A stretch of DNA of 39,570 nt from Nemertoderma westbladi. Lineage: Eukaryota; Xenacoelomorpha; Nemertodermatida; Nemertodermatidae. Position 1 is the first letter of the stretch; each line of letters opens with the position of its first letter. The stretch lies in NCBI GenBank assembly GCA_032718475.1, contig JAUCBJ010001252.1:1-39570 (forward strand), in the 5' to 3' direction. The position numbers were made by a program, and so were the translations under genes. Positions 13,069 through 23,840 of the stretch are shown here, piece by piece. The notes beneath the pieces were generated by a model, which was not told where the DNA came from, made no database searches, and saw only the letters and a program-made list of their open reading frames with translations.

Positions 13069-16000
13069 CAGTAGGGAACATACCCTTAAATAAGCTCCAA
13101 AAGTGGGTTCTTATTTAAGGAAAATGGCTCTTATTTAGGGGTTTTTGGGCCTTTTTTGGATATTTTTTCGATATAATATGCAATAACTTGTTTCAGGAAA
13201 AAATACCGCATAATTTTATTTCACAATGTAAAAGTTGGGTCTTTCTTGAACATAAAGCAAAAAACCAGAAAACATTTCACCGTCCGGTTTTTTTTCTACA
13301 AGCGTTTTAAAATTGCATCAAAAATACGACTAGTTCTTAAATAAGGGGGATTTTTTAAATTTACCTTATTTAAGATATCGAAATCGAAAATAAATACCAA
13401 AAGTCCCTAAATAAGAACTTTTTGACCTGGGTTTCTTATTTAGGAATACAATTGTATTCCAAAATCTGCACATTCCTTAAATAAAATAAATATTCCTTAT
13501 TCCTTACAGTATATGTTACACTTCTTTCATAATTCTTTGATTTATGTCAGTCTGAATATTGCTAATTGTTGTGTTAAGGATAAGGACAATGGTTGCACTG
13601 CACTCTATAAATCCTCTATAGAATATCGTATCATAACTGCATAATGAAGTTGCTAGCACTGGCATTCTTACCTCACACGGTAGCATAGAATAGCCCATTG
13701 ATATTCAAAAGAATAGCCCATCGCCCATCTAAGCTTACATCATTGTCACGTATTTCGATGAGACATGAGACATGACTCAAGTAACTGGACATCGCCGCAC
13801 AGTTTCGAAAAACTAACTTGTGTCCTGCATTTCCTCTTCTGTTCCGCGTTACGCCCCACTTAGATGGATTGTCCACAATGTTGTACTTGAAAGGTGTGAA
13901 AAAAAAAACCAATGTCAATGTCATGTCTCATGTCAATAGGCACAAAGATGGTTCCGTCCGGCAGCTGATAGCAGGATAGACGTTAGAAGGTTAAAGATGA
14001 TGACTGGGTGGCGTTTTTGGCCTAACTGACTCAGGCAGCAGTGGGACACGTTCGTGGGACCTTTACGCAGCGCAGCATGAAGTGAGCAAAGCCTTACCTA
14101 GCCCTAGCTGATAGGGGTCCCACCCCATTAACATGTTGTCTTTCGTTAGTCAGAGGTCGTTCAACACAATACTCGTCTCCTTAATTTGCCTCATTGCGTT
14201 AGTTTGTTTTTTACCAAACTTCAGATTATTTCTAATCTTTTGACAGACTACATACCGGTACATACCAAGTTTCGTTTAATTTCATCAAGGAATGACCGAG
14301 TTATTACCGATAAAAAATTTACAACGACGACAGACAACTCGTTAATAGCACCCATATGCTAAGGTTTCGCTCACTTGAACGTGGCTCTCCCCCACATTCA
14401 ATCCGGTTCGACGCAGTTTGTTGCTCGTTGTTGCTCATTGCTGCTCATTGTGCTTTATTATTTCTCATTGTTGGTCATTGTTGCTCGTTGTTGGTCATTG
14501 TTGCTTGTTGGTGCTCATTGTTGCCCGTTTGCCGTTAGTTGTACTTTATTATTGCTCGTTGTACTCTATTATTGCTCGTTGTGGCTCGTTGTTGTACTTT
14601 ATTATTGCTCGTTCAATCGTTGTTCCTCATTGTTGCTCGTTGTTTCTCGTTGTTGTACTTTATTATTGCTCATTGTTGCTCATTGATACTCGTTGTTCCT
14701 CATGTCCTAATTATTGGTCGTTGTTTCTCGTTGTTGCTCGTTGTTGTACTTTATTATTGCTCGTTCAGTCGTTGTTCCTCATTGTTGCTCGTTGTTTCTC
14801 GTTGTTGCTCATTGTTGCTCGTTGTTGTACTTTATTATTGCTCATTGTTGCTCATTATTACTCTTGTTACTCGTTGTTGCTCATTGTTGCTCGTTGTTGT
14901 ACTTTATTATTGCTCGTTCAGTTGTTGTTCCTCATTGTTGCTCGTTGTTTCTCGTTGTTGCTCATTGTTGCTCGTTGTTGTACTTTATTATTGCTCATTG
15001 TGCTCATTGTTACTCGTTGTTCCTCATGTCCTAATTATTGGTCGTTGTTTCTCGTTGTTGCTCGTTGTTGTACTTTATTATTGCTCGTTCAGTCGTTGTT
15101 CCTCATTGTTGCTCGTTGTTTCTCGTTGTTGCTCATTGTTGCTCGTTGTTGTACTTTATTATTGCTCATTGTTGCTCATTATTACTCTTGTTACTCGTTG
15201 TTGCTCATTGTTGCTCGTTGTTGTACTTTATTATTGCTCGTTCAGTTGTTGTTCCTCATTGTTGCTCATTGTTTCTCGTTGTTGCTCATTGTTGCTCGTT
15301 GTTGTACTTTATTATTGCTCAATGTTACTCGTTGTTGCTCATTGTTGCTCGTTGTTGCTCGTTCAGTCGTTGTTCTTCATTATTGCTCATTGTTGTTCGT
15401 TGTTTCTCGCTGTTGCTCATTGTTGCTCGTTGTTGTACTTTATTATTGCTCATTTTTGCTCGTTGTTGCTCATTGTTTCTCATTGTTTGTTGCTCAATGT
15501 TACTCGTAGTATTCGTAGTTCTGTAGTTGCTCATTGTTTGTCATTGTTGCTCTTTCAGTCGTTGTTCCTCATTATTGCTCGTTGTTGTACTTTAGTATTG
15601 CTCATTGTTGCTCAATGTTACTCGTTGTTGCTCGTTGTTACTCGTTGTTGCTCGTTGTTTTGTTACTCATTGTTCATTTGTTGCTCGTTGTTGCTTATTG
15701 TTGATCATTGTTGCTCGTTGTGCATTTTTGCACCTATCAAATTAAGCTCAGAAGCTCCCTTATCTCGGCATCTTGCAATGTCCTGGAAAGGTTAGGCAGT
15801 TAGGAGGTCATAACTGTCATAAGCAGTTAAGGGCAGAAGGAGGACGGGGCTGGGAGACGAGGTTATAAGAGACATTATATAAGGATATTTAATTTAATTT
15901 ATTTAATTTAATATATGAGAAATGAGAAATATTTAATTTATTTAAGGAGTATGCAGATTTTGGAATGAAATTGTATACCTAAATATGAAACCCATGTCAA

Positions 16001-16355
16001 AAAGTTCTTATTTAAGGACTTTTAGTATTTATGTGTACAAATTCGATGTCTTAAATAAGGTAAATTTAAAAAATCCCTCTTATTTAGGAACTGGTCGTAT
16101 TTTTGATGCAATTTTAAAACGCTTGTAGAAAAAAAACCGGACGGTGAAATGTTTTCTGGTTTTTTGCATTATGTTCAAGAAAGACCCAACTTTTATATTG
16201 TGAAATAAAATTATGCGGTATTTTTACCTGAAACAAGTTCTTGCATATTATGTCGAAAAAATATCCAAAAAAGGCCCAAAAACCCCTAAATAAGAGCCAT
16301 TTTCCTTAAATAAGAACCCAGTTTTGGAGCTTATTTAAGGGTATGTTCCCTACTG
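13069..16355. mobile_element. 3.3-kb element with long terminal inverted repeats and 5-bp target duplication
   Basis: Two arms of about 430 bp (13069-13495 and about 15930-16355) are near-identical inverted copies starting CAGTAGGGAACATACCC. CCTGT flanks both sides (13064-13068 and 16356-16360). Each arm holds about eight CTTATTTAGG/CTTAAATAAG decamers in both orientations, which could be transposase-binding sites. The interior codes for no recognisable transposase. It contains a copy of family A (14236-14400) and a 1.3-kb minisatellite. I read it as a non-autonomous foldback-type DNA transposon; the superfamily is not assigned. Confidence 0.85.
14417..15722 (+). repeat. TTGTTGCTC minisatellite with 324-bp higher-order period
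   Basis: Built from 9-10-bp units TTGTTGCTC(A/G), broken at intervals by GTACTTTATTATTGCTC and GTTCAGTCGTTGTTCCTC. A 324-bp block (14692-15015) repeats at 15016-15339, marked by TCCTAATTATTGG in each. All three forward frames are open over long stretches because the unit contains no stop; these Leu/Cys/Ser-rich frames are not genes. Lies wholly inside the element at 13069-16355. Confidence 0.9.
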
Positions 16356-17030
16356 CCTGTTGTCATTACTGCAATATGCAACTTCTGCTGTACCTGTGCA
16401 GCCTGTGTACTGTGCAGGTACAGAGGTACCGGTAGCAAGTTTATGCCTACTAAATAGTAAATTACCGGTACCGGTACCGGTAAGGTAGCTACTGCTTTAC
16501 TCCATACTCTGGCACTACAATTAATACCTGAATGTCGTAATGTTAGAATGAGAGTATTATTAGCAATAAAATGTTCTTTATAAACAGCTGCAGTTGAACG
16601 TTGTTCTACTGTAAGATTGGATTAACCAATGAACGACTTCCGTGTCATCAACTTGGCACTTGGCTTGGCTGGCGTTATCAGATATTCGTATATGCGTCAT
16701 AGTCAGTCCACCACCACATGTTCCCTACAACACACACTTTATAGCCAGCGTCATTGATTTGTCCCTTACCTGTAACTGCATGCCTAGAGATGGAATGCCA
16801 CACTCATGTAGATACATTATGAAGAATGGATTCGATGGATTCTATGTTTACCCAATTTACCATAGCTAACTGCAATCTGGCTATATGCATACATAATAAT
16901 GTATGCGATAATATGTATACGATAAGGCTTACTGTACTGAGTGCTGTCCGCAGTGCATTTATCATTATTTTTGTTACTGTACAGTGTATCTTTAGTATTT
17001 ATTTAGTGAAGTGAGAAGTGAAGGTTAACC
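16356..17030. other. Spacer with a CCGGTA-rich segment
   Basis: No gene recognised. About 16425-16495 contains GGTACCGGTA and a triple CCGGTA run, short self-complementary phrases also frequent near 21940, 24000 and 35760-36020. The rest is AT-rich spacer between two foldback elements. Confidence 0.5.
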
Positions 17031-17032
17031 AA

Positions 17033-17435
17033 ATTAGTTCCAATCGCACATTTTCAAAGGCGAACTGAGTTCCCATTGAAACGAATTTAGTTCCAAAATA
17101 AATTTTACAAAGCGAACTTAGTTCCAATCGAGGTGAACTTAGTTCCAATCCTAGAATATCAAAACGAACTTAGTTCCAATGATTCCCCGTACTTGGTTCC
17201 AATTTAAGCCTCATGCGAATTTAGTTCCAATGGAAACGAATTTAGTTCCAATTTTGGCGAATTTAGTTCCAATTTAGGCGAACTTAGTTCCAATAACTAG
17301 AGAAAAGGAAAACGAATTTAGTTTCAATGCATGCGAATTTAGTTCCAATTGATGCGAATTTAGTTCCAATTGATGCGAATTTAGTTCCAATGGATGCAAA
17401 CTTAGTTCGAATGCAAGCGAATTTGGTTCCGATGT
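17033..17435 (+). repeat. Tandem repeat of about 17 TTAGTTCCAAT units
   Basis: Units of 15-24 bp reading GCGAA(T/C)TTAGTTCCAAT. Mutations such as TTGGTTCC and TTAGTTTC mark individual units. Part of this array forms the left arm of the foldback at 17181-17974, whose right arm has only about seven units. Confidence 0.85.
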
Positions 17436-17974
17436 TTCATGTGTGGGGCGAGCCACGTAGTTGGCGAAGAATCTGTTTAAGGACACTATTAGGTGGATGG
17501 TTAAATAATAATTGTAAATAACTAACCCAAAACGCCTAATCTCCTAACCAAAACAATCTTATCCCAAACAACGCCCAACCTCTTAACCCAAACAATTCAA
17601 TTAAATTCATTTATATTTAATCATTTGAAATTATATTCATTGTAAAAAACAACGCCCATTGTCTTACCTCCTTGGTTAGGAGGTTAGGAGGTTGGGCGTT
17701 TTGGGTTAGTTATTTACAATTATTATTTAACCATCCACTTAATAGAGTCATTAAACACAGATTCTTCGCCAACTACGTGCCTCGCCCCACACCTGAAACA
17801 TTGGAACTAAATTCGCCAAAATTGGAACTACAGTAAATTCGTTTTCGTTTGTCTCTAGTTATTGGAACTAAGTTCGCCTAAATTGGAACTAAATTCGCCA
17901 AAATTGGAACTAAATTCGTTTCCATTGGAACTAAATTCGCATGAGGCTTAAATTGGAACTAAGTGCGGGGAATC
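17181..17974. mobile_element. Foldback element with repeat-bearing arms
   Basis: The left arm starts GATTCCCCGTACTTGGTTCC and runs through the TTAGTTCCAAT array, a GTGTGGGGCGAGCCACGTAG block, AGATTCTGTTTAA-like sequence and GTTAGGCGTTTTGGGTTAG-like sequence. The right arm (about 17670-17974) is its inverted counterpart ending GCGGGGAATC. The central loop is about 100 bp. The GGGGCGAGCCACG block resembles the end of family A. There is no coding region, and no clear target duplication was found. Confidence 0.75.
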
Positions 17975-17999
17975 AATTGCATGAATTAATTATATTTAT

Positions 18000-19368
18000 T
18001 TTACCCCTGATATTTCTTCCCACTTCTTAGATTATGACATGATTATTTGAATTAGGATTTGTGCCTGGTGACCAATAAAACCCTAACCCAAAATCAAAGT
18101 CTAACCCAAAATCGCCTACCAAAAACGTTGACTGCTTAACTGTTACTACAGTCCCGTAGTTAATCTATAGCCTCGTTTTTAAATTTTTAGTTAAATCTAA
18201 AAGAGGCTCAACATTCCCAGCATACTGTAAAATACCCATGAGTATCCGCGTTTCTGCCACACCTGTGGCGTTCGTAAAAAGTAGTACAATATTTGTTAAG
18301 ATTTGTGAAACTTTCGTCATTGATTATCGTTAGTCCGAATAATTTTCCAAATGCGTATACAGTATAGTATTGCATGTTATAATTCGCGATTCGAATTCAT
18401 GCGATTCGAATTCCACACCACGCAAAAATCACATCCGTGGTTTCTTTTGTTTGTGGTACATATGCGATAGAATGCAGGCAGCCCACAATAGTGGTGGTGA
18501 CCCCGCAATACGCATGTATTTTCAACTACATACAGGAATTCAGGTCAATCTCTACTCAGTAAACATTAGATTGTCCACTTTATCAGTGGCCTCTTTCACT
18601 CTCTTTGTTAATAGACAGTCAGGCACAAGACAATCACTCTTTGGCATTGGCGACGTTGCGAAAATATACCAGGGGAGTCTTAGCCTACTCCGGCAGAACC
18701 ATGTCTCACTCTATAGATACGACCAGGGAAACTCAACATACAGTAATAATAAATTAAGTATAATAATACTGTATAATTATATTAACTACTTTATACATAG
18801 TTTATATTTCCCACTGATAAAGTTCAAACTTTGACATACTGGTAGGCCTACAGTATTTTGGCAACTCGCCCTATAGTTCGGTAATATAAAGGTACTTTTT
18901 TGGGATGAAGATATTGCCTGGCCAGCATTTCTATTCAAGTCAATATTTATTTATAATTACTGTATTAAAACATTACCTTGGTTACTAAAAATTAATTATT
19001 GACTGACATGGAAACCAAACATGTATTTCCTTTGCTGAACTGAAATGTATAATTTGCCGAGCGAGCGAGCGTTCAGCTACCGAAGTTATAATTATTATAC
19101 ATCAAGGAAAAAAAAACAATTGTTTTCCACGTAATAGCCTTTTTTAAGTTCCACGTAATACAGTAATTACCTTTTCACCTCCCTTTATTGCTCCCCCATC
19201 TATATACCTTACAGTATTAAGGCAATTCAATTTTGTGGCTATCGCATAAAATAAATGCATGTGAAAATCAATTAATCATAAAATAACAAATATACCATCC
19301 ATATACAAATCATTGTCAACCTGATAACTAACACTCACAGTACGTCAGAGTATTGCCCTAATGGAGCA
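18000..19368. other. Gene-free stretch
   Basis: An open frame of 154 codons at 18370-18834 has no upstream ATG at its start (TTG), no recognisable domain and no splice context. I do not call it a gene. The remainder is AT-rich spacer, with a GAGCGAGCGAGCG phrase near 19058. Confidence 0.45.
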
Positions 19369-19932
19369 CTATTTATTTATTTTATCAGCAGGTACATGTT
19401 TGAGTAGGTATATGAGCTTGTCTAGAACTTGGAAAATGCCATCTCCTGATGTTCCACAAGTGGGCAGGACGTAAGTACCATTCGTGTTTGGGCAAGTATT
19501 TCAACCTCATTCCATTGGATACATCAACTGGGTTCATTGCATTCGGTAAATCCTGTTTGTTTGTTGTTATTACAAGCAGAACAGATTCCAATAGTTGATC
19601 TTCCTCCAATAGTATCATGAGTTCTTCCCCCGTCTCATCCACTCGCTTTCTGTCGCTACTATCAACGACAAATATTAACCCATGAATATTCCGGATAAAA
19701 TACCTCCATAAAGGTCTAAACTTCTTCTGACCACCAACATCCCACACTTTAATATTAATTATATTATTCTTATATTCTACAGTTTCACCACTAAGTCAAC
19801 GTTTGGAATGGCTGTTACATCTTCTCCATACTTTAACTTAGACAAAATGCTAGTCTTTCCAGCTACATCAAGACCCATCATTAATATCCTTATGTGCTTC
19901 TTTCGGGGGCGCGCTCCGAAAGTATTTCCCAT
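19369..19932 (-). pseudogene. ARF-family small GTPase, processed pseudogene
   Basis: Read on the minus strand it starts [16 protein letters not shown], keeping the Gly2 that ARFs myristoylate, then the P-loop GLDVAGKT (GLDAAGKT in ARF1). A frameshift follows near 19795, just before SGETVEYKN. The frame resumes with WDVGGQ (switch 2), FVVDSSDR and [10 protein letters not shown] (guanine specificity). A second frameshift lies near 19473 after HEWY, and the ending is [19 protein letters not shown] in a third frame, up to a stop at 19369. ARFs recruit vesicle coats to Golgi membranes. The whole 180-odd-residue family length is present without introns, which fits a retrocopy, but no poly(A) tail or target duplication is visible. 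The two frameshifts exclude a normal product. Two tandem base-call errors are the only alternative. Confidence 0.9.
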
Positions 19933-20078
19933 ATTGATCGACAGTTTTACAATCAATTAATTTCACGAGCAACAAAATATAACGATAATTCAATTAAAGG
20001 ACTGTCGAGGATTTCATATTACGGTATCACAATCTGATTATGGGGCCTTAGAACATTATTCGTAGAACCAGCACTCCT

Positions 20079-20390
20079 ATGGAAATCCATGCTGGGGGTC
20101 TAACTGCTGAGGACACCAAATCTCTCTATGGCGCATTCACAAGAATGCTACGTAGGGTTCACTGTGTCAAGTACAATGCACACATCTCCAACCAGACACT
20201 ATATAACATTGGAGGTGTCTCATTGGTTCCCCCAAGCTTGACACTAGAACAAAGCCGCCTCCACTTAGCAGGATATTGCTTTCGCCGTGTGGACCAGCCA
20301 GCCCATAATCATGTGCTTTCGCAGCCTCATGGAGTGAATAAGTATGGTGGACAGTGTCGCGCTGCAATTTTATCGACAAGCAGGCCTAGC
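20079..20390 (+). pseudogene. Non-LTR retrotransposon remnant (C-terminal part of reverse transcriptase ORF)
   Basis: The frame reads FTRMLRRVHCVKYNAHISNQ, then LYNIGG, a TLEQSRLHLAGYCFRR stretch and a D-Q-P region. This is the pattern after the thumb of RTE/CR1-type LINE proteins (RMLRR...W..H..N..LY...L...RRLRLAGHC.RR.D). No active-site YADD and no endonuclease remain, and the upstream part is absent. Residues expected to be Arg-Arg and His are Gln-Ser and Tyr, so it is an old fragment. It lies 150 bp from the ARF pseudogene, itself likely a product of LINE machinery. Confidence 0.75.
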
Positions 20391-20514
20391 ATTCTTAGTA
20401 GACGCTGCATTACAGCAAACAAATTGCATAGTGGTGGCGCACTATTTTTGTTAAACCAGCACAGCATCTCAATGTGCAGCTGTAATACAGGAGTCTAGGA
20501 GTCTAATTCTAATT

Positions 20515-20700
20515 AGATCAATGTTAATAAACAATTAAGGGAAAGGAGCAGGATACAATGGTAGGATATTCAAACTAAAACAATAAACGAAAGAAAAAAT
20601 AAACTTTGCTCCTGATCAGCTGTATGATTTGAGTCGAATTTTCCCTGGAGAGGGATGAATTCTAATTGCTTCAAGAGTCCCCCTACCCCCCCCCCCCCCC
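20515..20700 (+). mobile_element. Truncated poly-C-ended miniature element
   Basis: Right-hand half of the element seen complete at 22621-22868. It shows the GGGAAAGGAGCAGGATACA cassette, AACAATAAACGA, a GATCAGCTGTA phrase, TTTCCCTGGAGAGGGATGAA and a terminal 15-C tract (20686-20700). The left end with its G run is missing. Confidence 0.65.
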
Positions 20701-21290
20701 TCTGTAATTGTAACTATTAAATTTAACCTAAATTAAATTAAAGTCCATAATTTAGTAAAGCCCAGATAGATCAATTGTTAATTCAACAGGAATGTAATAA
20801 ATTAGCGTTTGCACGCACCGCACACCATTATATATATATTGGTAAACCCCATATACCCGGTAACTAATGATGGATTATAAATTCATTTATTACTCTCGGT
20901 TCAGACTAAATTCAATGAAAACGGATACAACTTTTAAGACCATTGTCTTGTCATATCATTATGCCCTTGTTCTCAATAAAAGAAACACTCAGCCATTCCG
21001 GTGTCAGAACATAAATTACACGTTCGTGGGGCCTTCGCGCAGCACGAGGCCCAGTTATGAGATACAAATTAAAATTGTGCGACTGTATCACAAAATCAGG
21101 TTATGAGAGATTAACCCACACCACCAATTAATCAAAGAAAGGGGGACAGTACGTGTTCACCCCTTTTAATCTGCACCCCCCCCCCCCCTCCCTTCCCACC
21201 CACCAATACATAACCGCGACATCTACCACCCACGGAAGGGTAGCACGAACTTATTTCCAAACGCACGTTCAATATGCAAAGCCAGGTGGT

Positions 21291-21732
21291 TTATAGGAAT
21301 ATAATCAATGCAGTACTCGTCTTCATTATAAGCCTCTTTGCGTTCGACCTGTTTTGTATTAAAATATATTTATTAAACGCAGGCTGACGCTCTTTATAAT
21401 AATAATACCTAGGGATGCCAGCTTCCAGACTTTCAATCTTTACTGCCGCGCAAACCCCGCAGAGGAAGTTTTGGTTTGAGAGATCAAGCCCATCGGCAAT
21501 TGGTGTTTCAATTTCGGTCCAGGAACTCTGACAATGGGAGCATTCAACCTTAGCTGTGGTCCATTCCCGTGGTTTCGGCTTCCTTTTCTTCGTCCCAATG
21601 ACAGATTCTTCTGAAGACGTTCGATTCGCTTTCAGTGTTTTGAAGTTGTATTCGAGTGGACAGTCGCGCCGGTTTCGAGGTAACCATACCGACCTGTGAT
21701 AAGCGTTGGTTTTGTTGAGTGCCGGTATTCAT
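21291..21732 (-). pseudogene. Copy 1 of the repeated CxxC-x23-CxxC frame, frameshifted
   Basis: Counterpart of 24730-25188. After LQNT the sequence lacks 17 bp that copy 2 has near 25075-25092, so the frame beginning MNTGTQQNQRLS shifts and ends after 60 codons. The Cys-rich part is still readable in another frame. Either copy 1 lost 17 bp or copy 2 gained it; the present sequence cannot decide. Confidence 0.6.
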
Positions 21733-21965
21733 CTTCTCTCACCTCTTCAATGTCAGATGTTGCAAATACTGATAACACGAATAACGGTATATATTTCAAT
21801 ACTTGTCAATAGTAATATATATAATTTAGATAACTATTTTATATCTGTACTGTTGAGCAAACTCTACATAAATTCCAACCTTTGTATCGCCGGTAGTGCT
21901 GTTGCTGTGCAAGTGATGAAGTGCTAGTTGCCACCGGTCAGCCGGTACCGGTAGTAGGGTGGTAC

Positions 21966-22027
21966 CATGGCCTACTACACACAGGCCATGACAAGGACTT
22001 TGCTGTGAAATTAGCGTAGGCTGACTG
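21966..22027 (+). repeat. Left arm of a 62-bp perfect inverted repeat
   Basis: Starts CATGGCCTACTACACACAGG and ends GTAGGCTGACTG. Its exact reverse complement is at 23779-23840, about 1.75 kb away. The copy 2 counterpart near 25428-25489 carries one difference (GGACGTTG) and has no partner, because the partner lies in the 913 bp that copy 2 lacks. Confidence 0.9.
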
Positions 22028-22620
22028 GTGACTGATGAATTATCAAATATTATATTTTCCACGAATGCAGGGTCCATATTTAAAAGAAGATGACTAGATT
22101 TTCGTAAAGTAATTTAATTGAAACAGTATTTAATAATTAATAAATTAATTAACGCTAGAGTTCCTGCAGCTTTTATTTGTTTGTGGCTGCCTCTGGCTAT
22201 GTTTGTGGCAGGAATGTTTGAACGCTTATAAGTCAGTCAATCAAGGATGAAATGGAACCAAACTTGGTACACATGTAGTCTATAAAAAATTTTGAAATTC
22301 TACACACAGACAGACTTCTACAGTTCCCCTGTCTGCCGCTAGGGGGCGAATTAACAGAAACTTAAAAATAGCTGTAATTATAGAACCAACGATCAGATTC
22401 ATCTGAAATTTAGTAGTAGTTACCTAAGAGCATTGCTTAATTAGAAATTCTACAGAGACTTTTACAGTTCCTGTCTGCCGCTAGTGGGGAATTGTTAAAG
22501 CTCCAGTTCAACGTGCTTAGCACGGTTTAATAAACAATAAATTAATTATTTTATTCAATACAGTAATTATAACAGTAAAATGCAATGTATTCTATTTTTT
22601 AGTAAAATCAAGAGACAGGA

Positions 22621-22868
22621 GGGGGGTGGGACTGGACGCAAATCCCATCTTGGCGAATTAATATCCCGCCTCAATATTAATTTCTCAATTTTGGGAAAGG
22701 AGCAGGTTACAGTGGCACGTTATTTTAACCAAAACAATAAAGTAAACACAATAGAACAGGTTACAGTTTTATTTTTGAGAGTAATCAGCTGTTGTTATTT
22801 GCGTCCAATTTCCCCTGGAGAGGGATTAATTTTTATTGCGTCCAGTCCCCCCCCCCCCCCCCCCCCCC
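22621..22868 (+). mobile_element. Miniature element with poly-G/poly-C terminal inverted repeats, copy 1
   Basis: Left end GGGGGGTGGGACTGGACGCA is mirrored by the right end GCGTCCAGTC followed by 22 C. The inverted repeat is therefore a G run plus GGGACTGGACGCAA. The interior carries the cassette GGGAAAGGAGCAGGTTACAG near 22693, with a second CAGGTTACAG about 65 bp later, and CCCTGGAGAGGGATTAA. No coding region. Its twin at 26069-26313 has 19 C instead of 22. Confidence 0.7.
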
Positions 22869-23042
22869 TATCTTGAAATCAAATACCAAAAATATATTTA
22901 TTATATGAACAATCTATTTGGAAATTGTAAGTTCGGCCTATCTCTTTACCATAAGCTCAGTATCTTTATCTGGTGTGTTTTTATTATTTTACCAATTATT
23001 TAATACGTTTGATAGAATTGAACAACACCGCCCAACACAACC

Positions 23043-23350
23043 AACTCTCTATCCGCCTCGAGCTGTCGAGCATCGAGAATACGAGAAACTCGATCGAAAT
23101 ACCTGCTTATCCCAGTAGTATCCGTCCGTAGTCACCGGACCGCTGCGGTTTACTCCCGTAGAACAGTAGAATTCCCGCAGCTTTCGACCCAATTCGACAA
23201 CGAATTCGCTTCACACTTTCACGTCGCAGAGAACGTAATCCAGTGCGATACAAGTATGCCCGACGTTCAACCATTTCCCCCAGGCGATACCAGGATCCGG
23301 GCCGCCGCTAAACCCAGATCGCAATCCTCGTCGATTCGTCCAGTCGTCGA
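23043..23350 (+). other. Possible exon with a strong splice donor
   Basis: A forward frame without stops covers about 100 codons and is Arg/Ser-rich. It ends ...KPRSQSSSIRPVVD at a consensus-like donor GAC|GTAAGTCAG (donor at about 23351). An ATG in frame lies at 23256 (MPDVQPFPPGDTRIR). GC content is clearly above the surroundings between 23040 and 23350. No domain was recognised and no partner exon found. Copy 2 has only the first part, up to 26584. It could be the 5' exon of an unseen gene or a retroelement remnant. Confidence 0.3.
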
Positions 23351-23778
23351 CGTAAGTCAGTAAGTGGGACTCTTCCCACCGCACTCCAAGGTGGGTGACC
23401 GGAGTGAGGCATGAGGAACTTGGCAGTGGCCCGCATTACGATCTGACCGACCGCCGTATTCCCAGTGTCTGAGTGTAGTAAATACCCAAATAGAATCGTA
23501 CTGACAAACAAGCAATTCCGTAGCACTGCGTAGTATTCCCCCGTTAATCACCTCTTGAAGCAACTCGGCTGCTCGGGTCCAGATACATCGGACTGTCGGG
23601 AGCGTTTCAGACAGTAATGGCAGAATGGAGCGGCATTTGCGAATATTTCCAATGGTTTTATAATAAATAAGGGGATTAAATGCTAAAACAAATGGATTAT
23701 TCCTAACCCCACCCCAATACAGCAGTATACCTAACAGTATATAGCTTGTACCACAGTACCATAATCTGATAATCAGCA

Positions 23779-23840
23779 CAGTCAGCCTACGCTAATTTCA
23801 CAGCAAAGTCCTTGTCATGGCCTGTGTGTAGTAGGCCATG
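23779..23840 (-). repeat. Right arm of the 62-bp perfect inverted repeat
   Basis: Exact reverse complement of 21966-22027. Beyond the 62 bp the two arms stay loosely similar on both sides (GGTACC plus ACC phrases outside, TGATTATC inside). It lies in the part absent from copy 2. Confidence 0.9.

Noticed and set aside
14418-15795. Long open frames (up to 418 codons) in all three forward frames
   Set aside because: They arise from the TTGTTGCTC minisatellite, which contains no stop codon. All frames are open, composition is Leu/Cys/Ser only, and there is no domain or start context.
18370-18834. 154-codon forward frame
   Set aside because: Starts with TTG, has no domain, ends in AT-rich low-complexity sequence, and has no promoter or splice context.
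23357-23779. 140-codon minus-strand frame
   Set aside because: No domain or composition sign of coding; it overlaps the possible forward exon and lies in a segment missing from copy 2.
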